A stretch of DNA of 8,747 bases from contig CAYMJV010000087.1 of NCBI GenBank assembly GCA_964390545.1, positions 1-8,747 of the forward strand, given 5' to 3'. This DNA comes from CAYMJV01 sp964390545. Its GTDB lineage: Bacteria > Desulfobacterota > BSN033 > UBA1163. The notes beneath the pieces are model-generated. The model saw nothing but the letters and a program-made list of their open reading frames with translations. It did not search any database and was not told the DNA's origin. A program made the translations under genes and the position numbers. Of this stretch, positions 1-5,681 are shown piece by piece (position 1 is the stretch's first letter; the number at the start of each line of letters is the position of its first letter).

Positions 1-123
1 TCCTTCGGGCGTTGCCCTCAGGATGACAGCTTCGCAGTCAGTTCCTTCGCTCCGCCCTGTACACCATGCGGTGCAGGGCTCCGCTCAGGACAAGGCTTCG
101 TCATTTCACTCCTCGCAATGACA
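1..123. repeat. Intergenic repeat cluster (REP/dispersed-repeat-like)
   Basis: This non-coding stretch lies downstream of the BKACE gene and looks like two or three short dispersed repeats in tandem. Bases 1-28 read, on the minus strand, as a GTCATCCTGAGGG-type unit followed by CGAAGGA. Bases 100-122 carry a GTCATT/AATGAC inverted repeat around a GCGAGGAGTGA core on the minus strand. Both resemble short repeats that I recall as common between genes in many draft bacterial genomes. Between them, 55-78 forms a hairpin: CCCTG and CACC pair with GGTG and CAGGG around an ATGC loop, with a two-base TA bulge. It may also help end transcription of the operon, but no U-tract is present. The family assignment is from memory of similar motifs, not from a search. 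Confidence 0.55.
55..78. other. GC-rich stem-loop within the repeat region
   Basis: CCCTG (55-59) and CACC (62-65) pair with GGTG (70-73) and CAGGG (74-78). This gives nine base pairs, a TA bulge and a four-base ATGC loop. It is the strongest hairpin downstream of the BKACE stop codon at 144-146. It could protect the 3' end of the transcript or act as an inefficient terminator. It has no T-run on the downstream side in either orientation, so it is not a classic intrinsic terminator. Confidence 0.4.
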
Positions 124-143
124 ATTACGTTAATGCGTTTGTA

Positions 144-1070
144 TTAATAATTTACCTTGCTCAATCCCTTTAATCCCAACATCTGTCTAACTTCGTCTGG
201 TGTTGCTGGTTCAATATCAAATTCCCTGGCGATCCTGATCATCTTTTCCACCTGCTCTGCATTGCTCTTAGCCATCCGTCCTTTCTCGACATACATACTA
301 TCTTCAAGACCCACTCGTGTGTTTCCACCCAGCAGAAGGGCTGTCGTACAGATCTTCAACTGATGACGGCCTGCTGCAGCCGCGGACCATACAAAATCCC
401 CGATGGTGGCACGTGCCGTCTGAAGGAGAAATATCAGGTTCTCCATTGTAGCAGGGATTCCGCCCAGAATCCCCATCACAAACTGGAGATAGACAGGTTT
501 CTGAAGGTGGCCCTCCGCAATCATATGGACAACATTGTTAATCATCCCGACATCATAGATTTCAAGTTCCGGTTTGGTTCCACTATTCCTGAAGTGTGTG
601 AGGTATCCCTGAAGCGTCTTAAAAGTATTTGAGAAAAGATAGTCTTCACTGATGCTGAGATGTTTTGCTTCCCATGGGAATTTGAATGTTTCGAATTTGG
701 GAACTACCGTATGATAGGCAAAGTTCATAGACCCAAAATTACAGGAAGCCAGCTCGGGTTTCAAGGTGGGGACGACAGCGACACGCTCTTCAAGAGTCAT
801 TCCCTGTGCCCCGCCGGTTGTGAAACATAGGATGATGTTGCATCGAGCCTTCACTTCGGTGCCTACCTCTCTAAAAAGGTCCAAAGAAGCTGAAGGTTGT
901 CCTGTCTCGGGGTTTCTGACATGGATGTGTGCCACAGCAGCCCCGGCTTCCCATGACCTAACCGCTTCATCAGCAATGTGCTTGGGTGTGATGGGGAGAT
1001 AGGGGGTCATGGTCGGTGTGTGAATGCCACCTGTGATCGCTGCAGTGAAAATCGCCTTATTCTTACTCAT
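144..1070 (-). CDS. BKACE family (DUF849) beta-keto acid cleavage enzyme
   Basis: This is a 308-residue protein of the beta-keto acid cleavage enzyme family. The founding member, Kce, condenses 3-keto-5-aminohexanoate with acetyl-CoA to give acetoacetate and a CoA ester. Visible motifs are ITGGIHTPTMTPYLP (residues 12-26), the zinc-binding pair in HIHVRN (H48, H50), the FTTGGAQGMTLEER segment (83-96), SMNF (114-117), GILGG (200-204), and RVGLEDS (252-258). Within the last motif R252, E256 and D257 keep the spacing of Kce Arg226, Glu230 (third zinc ligand) and Asp231. The length is normal for the family. The start ATG at 1068-1070 follows a GAGG with seven bases between. It is the last gene of the apparent operon, 113 bases after the aldolase. 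The GxIHTP-type N-terminus differs from what I recall of Kce, so the natural substrate is probably not the lysine-fermentation intermediate and cannot be named from sequence. Confidence 0.93.
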   Translation of the reverse strand: MSKNKAIFTAAITGGIHTPTMTPYLPITPKHIADEAVRSWEAGAAVAHIHVRNPETGQPSASLDLFREVGTEVKARCNIILCFTTGGAQGMTLEERVAVVPTLKPELASCNFGSMNFAYHTVVPKFETFKFPWEAKHLSISEDYLFSNTFKTLQGYLTHFRNSGTKPELEIYDVGMINNVVHMIAEGHLQKPVYLQFVMGILGGIPATMENLIFLLQTARATIGDFVWSAAAAGRHQLKICTTALLLGGNTRVGLEDSMYVEKGRMAKSNAEQVEKMIRIAREFDIEPATPDEVRQMLGLKGLSKVNY

Positions 1071-1183
1071 GACTATTCCTCATGGATTGAGATGTTCTAC
1101 ATACGAATATCACCTGTTGAAGATAAAACAACACGGAAGGCTGGTTAAATCATGCCCGCCTTTTCTACCAGAACAGCACAACA

Positions 1184-1966
1184 CTATTTGACGGACCTAA
1201 ACTTATTGGTCGCCTGGTGAAGGGATGAGACGAGAGTCTTCGCACTATTGCCCAGCATCGTGACGTCGCCACTCACAGCCAGATAACGGTAGCCCGCTGC
1301 TGCGACCTTTGCCGCCTGCTCCACAGATCCGACGAAAGCGCCCATGTACGTGCCAGTGCGCGAGGCGGCTTCCTCGATCTGGTGTATACGCGTGACAACC
1401 TCTGGATGATCGAACTGACCAGGAAAGCCGAAGTCCACACTCAGGTCCATCGGACCAATGAAGGCTACATCGAGTCCTTGCATCATCTTGTCAATCGGCT
1501 CTTCTATTTCGCGCGTTTCGAATTGACCAATCACCAGCGCGCGGGCGTTGGACTCGCCAAGATACCGGGAGACCGGAACAGTCCCATAGCCTGCCCACGC
1601 ATTGGCAACGCCGACCGAGCGGGAGCCCTCAGGGGGAAAGTGCATCATCGTGTAAAGGCTTCTTGTGTCTGCAGCGCTTCGCAGGCGCGGCATCTGAATG
1701 CCCACGGCCCCCGCTTCGAGCAAGCGGTTGACCAAGCCCTGTGTTGGCTCGGGAAGCCGGACCGTCACCGCCAACCCAACGGCGGCGCACGCCTTAATGA
1801 CCGTCCGGGCTTCCATCTCGGAAACCTGAGCGTGCTCCATATCGCAGATCACAAAGTCAAAGCCAGCGAGCGCGAGAAGGTCAACCACTTCAGGACGGGG
1901 CAACTTCAGAAATGTCCCGAAACAAGCCTTCTCTGCCAGTGCCAGATGAAGATCACCGTGTCCCAT
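1184..1966 (-). CDS. HpcH/HpaI family class II aldolase
   Basis: This is a 260-residue member of the HpcH/HpaI aldolase family. These metal-dependent TIM-barrel enzymes do reversible aldol cleavage of 4-hydroxy-2-oxo acids or related compounds, usually releasing pyruvate and an aldehyde. From the ATG at 1964-1966 the key residues fall almost exactly at HpaI numbers: H45 in CDMEH, R70 in TVRLP, the metal ligand E150 in GQFET, and D174 in GPMDLS. Other family blocks are EAGAVGIQMPR (85-94 plus the R) and FPPEGSRSVG (110-119). A GTG further upstream (1997-1999) would add 11 residues. I reject it because that stretch encodes purine-rich SD-like sequence, and AGGAGG (1974-1979) sits seven bases before the ATG. 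The gene starts 36 bases after the cupin stop, so the two are probably co-transcribed. The specific substrate (heptanedioate, rhamnonate or other) is not resolvable. Confidence 0.93.
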   Translation of the reverse strand: MGHGDLHLALAEKACFGTFLKLPRPEVVDLLALAGFDFVICDMEHAQVSEMEARTVIKACAAVGLAVTVRLPEPTQGLVNRLLEAGAVGIQMPRLRSAADTRSLYTMMHFPPEGSRSVGVANAWAGYGTVPVSRYLGESNARALVIGQFETREIEEPIDKMMQGLDVAFIGPMDLSVDFGFPGQFDHPEVVTRIHQIEEAASRTGTYMGAFVGSVEQAAKVAAAGYRYLAVSGDVTMLGNSAKTLVSSLHQATNKFRSVK

Positions 1967-2002
1967 GGATACTCCTCCTTTTCGTAGCCCTCCTTTCACG
2001 AG

Positions 2003-2905
2003 TCAGGGCATCGGATACTCATCCGAGTTCAAGACCCATCCTTGCTTCTGGGAGAAATCAAGTCGGGGAGGGCAGAAAAGATCGACCAGTTGATTAGCTC
2101 CCTTGCCGACCGCCCCCGTCGTGTGGATGGCGGCCGCTGGAATCACCGCCACCGATACAGTTGCACACTCCTCATGCTCGTCAGCACGCCATTTGTTCAT
2201 ATTGGGGATCCAAGGCCAGCGGATGTGATGGACGAATACGCCTTCGACGGCGAGGGAGATTTGCTCGAAATCATCATGAGCGTGAGGGGACATCTTGGTC
2301 GTGTCCCGTGGCCCGTTTTGGATGTCGAGATAATTGACCATCATGGTCGAGCAGCGCCAAATACGACCGAAGCGCCCCTCTTGAGGGGGGACGTCGAGGC
2401 TATAGGTGCGAAGACGGTAGCCAGACGGCGGTGCTGGCCATGGTTTGAAGGGGGCGACATTCGGGTGAGGGGTCGTGTATGACTTGGCGTTTGAGCACTT
2501 CTTCGCCAGGTCCTCCGACAGGATGGTGAACAAACGGAATAAGCGACCTTTGGCCAGGACGCGCACGCTGCTCTCCCCTGGAGGGATGATGGATATGGAG
2601 CAGCCGGCAACCCTCTTTACCCCCTCACCGCTAGTAATGTCCACGGACATGGTGCGATCGGGGAGGAGCAATACATACTCGTCAGGTTGCCGGGTCCGCG
2701 AGAAGATCGTATCCACCGAAGCCTCTGTGTAAGCGATGATTAAGTTCTGTCCTCGGGCATACCACGTCTTCACGCCAGGAGAAGTTTCATTGGGCGGGGT
2801 TTCATAAAACTTGACGTATTCGGTTCCTGCGAAGTCAGTGGGCGTTTTGTCAACTGCGGGGCCAGGCGTCAGGCGGGCACGCGGATCTTTAGCATCATAG
2901 GGCAT
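2003..2905 (-). CDS. Two-domain cupin protein with one metal site
   Basis: This 300-residue soluble protein appears to be a bicupin. The C-terminal domain carries the metal-binding cupin signature: SPHAHDDFEQ gives H208, H210 and E214, a glycine follows at 222, and the second motif PAAAIHTT supplies H261. The N-terminal half (about residues 45-135) has a beta-rich cupin-like pattern with IIPPGESS but lacks the HxH ligands, so it is likely structural or ligand-binding. Cupins of this layout include sugar or keto-acid isomerases, dioxygenases and decarboxylases; I cannot choose among them. The ATG at 2903-2905 has AGGAGG (2914-2919) eight bases upstream. It lies 70 bases after the DUF6282 gene and 36 bases before the aldolase. 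There is no signal peptide or membrane segment. The exact family is unrecognised. Confidence 0.82.
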   Translation of the reverse strand: MPYDAKDPRARLTPGPAVDKTPTDFAGTEYVKFYETPPNETSPGVKTWYARGQNLIIAYTEASVDTIFSRTRQPDEYVLLLPDRTMSVDITSGEGVKRVAGCSISIIPPGESSVRVLAKGRLFRLFTILSEDLAKKCSNAKSYTTPHPNVAPFKPWPAPPSGYRLRTYSLDVPPQEGRFGRIWRCSTMMVNYLDIQNGPRDTTKMSPHAHDDFEQISLAVEGVFVHHIRWPWIPNMNKWRADEHEECATVSVAVIPAAAIHTTGAVGKGANQLVDLFCPPRLDFSQKQGWVLNSDEYPMP

Positions 2906-2975
2906 GTGACGTTCCTCCTGTCAGGTATCGTCTTTTCGCCAAATGGATGATTCGGCGTGTTTTCCTTCCCATCTT

Positions 2976-3857
2976 TCAATCCAGACCAATTAGTTTTGCC
3001 GGATTCTTCCGGAGGATCAAATCGATTTCTTCATCTTTTATTCCCAAATCCAACAGATCCCGGATGCAGGCTTTCAGACCTTCAACCGGATAAGGGTTGC
3101 CCTTCTGTCCGAGGTCAGATCCAATGGTGGTCCTTTCCGCGCCAACCCTCCTGATCATCTCAACAAGGTATTCTTTCTTCAGTTCGCCACTGACAACCAG
3201 CGCGTAGGAATGTTCGATAATAACCCCCTGGTCTGCAAAGTTCACCATATCCTCCAAGGATGCATTCACAATGAACTCCGGATGATTCATGAGGATCCTT
3301 TTTACTCCCTGTTTTTTGGCTTCGGCAATCAGAAGTTTGATTTCGGATAAATGGAGATGTCCGGTAGCCAGTACGACATCCGCGCGAGCAATCAGTTTGC
3401 ATATTTCAATCACCTGAGGAAGTAAAGCGCCGTTTTGATCCACGATTGTCAAGGGAATCTCCGGTAACGGTTTTTCCTTCGTGTCCGGGAAGGAGGTTTT
3501 GTGCCCTTTACTGTGAACCTCAATGTGGTTCTTGGCGGAAAGGGTTGGCATCCAAATAATCTTTCCGCCGTACTTGATCGCGCAATCCACTGTGTAGGGG
3601 CTGATACCTCCACCGGTGTTATTCAACACCAAGCCACCATAGAAACTGATCGGCGCACCTTTGAAGACGTGCTCTCTAAGGAAGTAGACCGATCCACTGG
3701 TCATAGAGTGCTGGTCTTTGACCACCAGGCCTCGCATCCCCACGGCAAGAGCCTGCTTGACTGCTTCGGCATGATCCAGAGAGCGGGGAATGAGGCCGGG
3801 ACCACTATGAACATGCAGGTCCACTGCTCCTTTGAGAAGCTTTGTTATCTTATCCAT
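2976..3857 (-). CDS. DUF6282 family metal-dependent hydrolase (amidohydrolase-like)
   Basis: This 293-residue protein resembles the DUF6282 group, which belongs with the amidohydrolase/PHP-like TIM barrels. Metal-ligand candidates occur in barrel order: DLHVHSG (H15, H17), VVKDQHS (K47, H50), WMPT (102-105) with H111 shortly after, ATGHLHLSE (H167, H169), MNHPEF (H192), IIEHS (E215, H216) and GSDLGQ (D248). NPAKLIGL ends the protein, as in many amidohydrolases where that helix closes the barrel. Such enzymes hydrolyse lactones, amides or esters, or decarboxylate acids; the reaction here is unknown. ATG 3855-3857 is set by AGGAGG (3864-3869) six bases upstream. Its leader contains one arm of the 3872-3962 inverted repeat. 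The gene sits directly after dctM and begins the enzyme part of the operon, suggesting that it acts early on the imported compound. Confidence 0.85.
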   Translation of the reverse strand: MDKITKLLKGAVDLHVHSGPGLIPRSLDHAEAVKQALAVGMRGLVVKDQHSMTSGSVYFLREHVFKGAPISFYGGLVLNNTGGGISPYTVDCAIKYGGKIIWMPTLSAKNHIEVHSKGHKTSFPDTKEKPLPEIPLTIVDQNGALLPQVIEICKLIARADVVLATGHLHLSEIKLLIAEAKKQGVKRILMNHPEFIVNASLEDMVNFADQGVIIEHSYALVVSGELKKEYLVEMIRRVGAERTTIGSDLGQKGNPYPVEGLKACIRDLLDLGIKDEEIDLILRKNPAKLIGLD

Positions 3858-3863
3858 TGGACT

Positions 3864-3869
3864 CCTCCT
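3864..3869 (-). promoter_or_regulatory. Strong ribosome binding site of the DUF6282 gene
   Basis: AGGAGG on the minus strand lies six bases before the ATG at 3857. It matters because it begins only two bases from the end of the 14-bp inverted-repeat arm (3872-3885). Any folding of that arm could therefore change ribosome access. Confidence 0.7.
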
Positions 3870-3871
3870 TT

Positions 3872-3962
3872 ACCCCGTTAGAAAGCCTCGCTGCTCGCAG
3901 CGGGGTGGGGGTTTTTCTTTTTCATCGAATCCCTTAGAAAGTGGAAAACTTTCTAACGGGGT
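3872..3962 (-). repeat. 91-bp inverted-repeat element with alternative hairpins
   Basis: The 14-base arms 3872-3885 and 3949-3962 (ACCCCGTTAGAAAG and its exact reverse complement) bound this spacer between dctM and the DUF6282 gene. A third, near-complete copy of the arm sits inside at 3931-3941. As RNA on the minus strand, the 5' arm can pair locally with 3931-3941 (8 bp, one bulged G, 3 more bp, seven-base loop). Alternatively it can pair over the long range with 3872-3885, ending two bases from the ribosome binding site. A small CGCTG-CGAG-CAGCG hairpin (3889-3902) lies between. This may be a translation-control leader or a MITE-like insertion; no target-site duplication is evident at the ends. 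The base pairing is seen directly; the function is inferred. Confidence 0.6.
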
Positions 3963-3969
3963 GAACCTT

Positions 3970-4932
3970 TTATTTCAGAAATAAATTGGGTATATACATG
4001 ACGAGCCCAGGCGTATACGTAATGAAAAACAAGACCGCAAGGGCTACAATTAACAAAGGGACAGCACCACGAGATATCCGCTCCAAGCTAATCTTGGCAA
4101 TCCTACAGCAAACGAAGAGGCTGACCCCGACTGGAGGGGTGCTCATTCCAATAATCAGATTCAGAACCAAAATGACTCCGAAATGCACGGGGTCAACCCC
4201 TAACTGAGTGGCGATGGGTAATAAAATGGGAGTAAACAGGATAATGGCTGAAGCAGTTTCCATCAAGCACCCGACCAGCAACAAGAACAAATTAATCACC
4301 AATAGAATCACATTGCGGTCCTGGCTAATAGAAAGAAGAATATTCGTAACAATGCCGGTGATATTTTCTGCTCCAAGTATCCAAGAGGTGATCATGCAGG
4401 TAGAGACGATTGGCATGACCGCCCCTAAAAAGATCCCTATCTCGATCAGGTTNNNNNNNNNNNNNNNNNNNNNNNNNNNNNNNNNNNNNNNNNNNNNNNN
4501 NNNNNNNNNNNNNNNNNNNNNNNNNNNNNNNNNNNNNNNNNNNNNNNNNNNNACCATGGATGGAATCATGATTGAGCCGATCGCGGCAGCGTCGGCTACT
4601 GCAGACCCGGATATGCCACCCATGACCATGTTGGTTCCACAGCTTACGACCGCCAATCCCCCGGTCATATGTCCAACCGCGGACTTCACGAGAGAAATTA
4701 ATCTTTGAGTTATCCCGACTGCGTTCATCAAATTCCCACCCAAAGCAAAAAGTGGAATGGCGAGCAAAACGAACATGTCGAGGCCTTTGAACATTCGGTG
4801 TGGGAACATGATCAACAAGTTGAACTTGCCCGTGATCAGGACGTAGGTCAAGGAAACCAATCCCATAATAAAAACGATGGGAATTCCTAAAACGAACAAA
4901 AAACCAAAGATAATAGAGATGATCGATAACAT
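3970..4932 (-). CDS. dctM: TRAP transporter large membrane subunit DctM (sequence gap inside)
   Basis: This is the large permease subunit of a tripartite ATP-independent periplasmic (TRAP) transporter, which imports organic acids using the ion gradient. The N-terminal 126 residues before the gap show hydrophobic segments, the LAIPLFALGGNLM block and the GGISGSAVADAAAIGSIMIPSM region typical of DctM. After the gap come LFTPILLPIATQLGVDPVHFG, then GMSTPPVGVSLFV and a final membrane helix ending in IPNLFLK. I use the ATG at 4930-4932 (MLSIISIIFG), with AAGGAG (4944-4949) eleven bases upstream. An open frame further upstream only overlaps dctQ. Visible residues total 286 (126 + 160). Family members are near 425-430, so about 140 residues are missing whereas the 100 N allow about 34. 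The reading frame across the gap is therefore nominal. Seven bases separate it from the dctQ stop, indicating translational coupling. Confidence 0.95.
   Translation of the reverse strand: MLSIISIIFGFLFVLGIPIVFIMGLVSLTYVLITGKFNLLIMFPHRMFKGLDMFVLLAIPLFALGGNLMNAVGITQRLISLVKSAVGHMTGGLAVVSCGTNMVMGGISGSAVADAAAIGSIMIPSMXXXXXXXXXXXXXXXXXXXXXXXXXXXXXXXXXXNLIEIGIFLGAVMPIVSTCMITSWILGAENITGIVTNILLSISQDRNVILLVINLFLLLVGCLMETASAIILFTPILLPIATQLGVDPVHFGVILVLNLIIGMSTPPVGVSLFVCCRIAKISLERISRGAVPLLIVALAVLFFITYTPGLVMYIPNLFLK
4453..4552. other. Assembly gap (100 N)
   Basis: Exactly 100 undetermined bases lie inside dctM. The round length suggests a placeholder of unknown true size. Comparison with usual DctM length suggests that roughly 400-430 bases are really absent, covering the middle transmembrane helices. 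Confidence 0.98.
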
Positions 4933-4939
4933 GGCAACA

Positions 4940-5410
4940 CTATCTCCTTGCCACGCTGAAGTAAGAAAAAACCGATTCAAATGCGAACAAAAGAAAAAGC
5001 AGACATCCAAGGGGAACGACGGCATAGACGATGCCCAATGAAATCCGCATTGATGGAGAAACCTGCGCCACATTTTGTAAGCACAATATGACCCCATAAA
5101 TGACAATGACGATTGCGAAGATGGAGCACAGCAGGTCTGAGAGAAGCAGGGCCACCTTCAGCAAATGTGGGGGTAATTTTTCCCTAAAGAACGCCACGCA
5201 AATAAGCTCTCTCTTCCTGTAGGCCACCCCCAGCCCGACAAAGGAGGCCCATATCATCAGATATCTTGCCAATTCGTCTGTCCAGGGTATAGAAACCATA
5301 AGGATAAACCTGGCGACAATTTGCAACATCGTGGTAATAACGATCCCGCTCACCAGCACCAGGAGGGCTATTCTTAATGACTTTTCAAGTGAGTCATAAA
5401 AACGTTTCAT
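4940..5410 (-). CDS. dctQ: TRAP transporter small membrane subunit DctQ
   Basis: This 156-residue protein has four predicted membrane helices at about residues 13-37, 47-64, 86-110 and 124-149, the usual fold of the TRAP small subunit. The family signature after helix 1 is present as IPWTDELARYLMIWASFVGLG (W43, D45, E46, R49), followed by a positively charged YRKRE loop. It partners DctM in the inner membrane and couples it to substrate delivery by DctP. The ATG at 5408-5410 has an AAGGGG-like ribosome site (AGGGG 5416-5420), weaker than its neighbours. The stop is seven bases before dctM, and the dctM ribosome site lies inside its last codons. It is separated from dctP by 271 bases, an unusually long spacer for a TRAP operon. 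Confidence 0.93.
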   Translation of the reverse strand: MKRFYDSLEKSLRIALLVLVSGIVITTMLQIVARFILMVSIPWTDELARYLMIWASFVGLGVAYRKRELICVAFFREKLPPHLLKVALLLSDLLCSIFAIVIVIYGVILCLQNVAQVSPSMRISLGIVYAVVPLGCLLFLLFAFESVFSYFSVARR

Positions 5411-5681
5411 ATCATCCCCTTCTTCTTTCTGAACCTACACAGGCCCAGGCTTTCTCATCATTCCGGTGAGTAGAATCCCCTGTCATCACCCATTCAGCGA
5501 TCCACCATCAACGGGCAAGATAACTCATGAATAAAGTTCGAGGGGGCCAAGACGACAAACACGGTAGCACCAGCAGGTCCTCCGGGTTTCCCCATCGGCC
5601 TGCTGGTGTCTTCTCAGTCATAAACTCAATGGATGTGAGATCGACTTCCAAAACCTGATCCCAATCCTTTTCAAGGTGGCA
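5411..5681 (-). other. dctP-dctQ intergenic spacer
   Basis: This is 271 non-coding bases in the middle of the transporter operon. It holds the stem-loop at 5568-5608. No open frame with a ribosome binding site and no clear promoter were found. I see nothing else that I can name. Confidence 0.6.
5568..5608 (-). promoter_or_regulatory. Stem-loop in dctP-dctQ spacer
   Basis: A perfect 10-bp inverted repeat, CACCAGCAGG (5599-5608 on the minus strand) and CCTGCTGGTG (5568-5577), encloses 21 bases. Those can form an inner GGG-GAAA-CCC hairpin with a GNRA tetraloop. It begins 73 bases after the dctP stop and is followed by no U-run. That fits an mRNA-stabilising or partial-attenuation structure which would leave more binding protein than permease, as known for other binding-protein-dependent operons. 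The function is inferred. Confidence 0.6.

Noticed and set aside
1382..1987. 201-codon plus-strand open frame
   Set aside because: It is antisense to the aldolase in a G+C-rich region and shows no family motif or ribosome site.
1967..1999. Upstream GTG start adding 11 residues to the aldolase
   Set aside because: The added codons are SD-like purine sequence. The ATG at 1966 has AGGAGG at seven bases and gives HpaI-like numbering of H45 and R70.
2042..2482. 146-codon plus-strand open frame
   Set aside because: It is antisense to the cupin gene, which has clear cupin motifs on the other strand.
3889..3925. Plus-strand hairpin followed by a T-rich tract (terminator-like)
   Set aside because: The T-run is about ten bases from the stem, and no plus-strand gene lies upstream to be terminated.
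4933..5106. N-terminal extension of dctM overlapping dctQ
   Set aside because: The extra 58 residues read dctQ in another frame and resemble nothing in DctM. A ribosome site and ATG are present at 4932.
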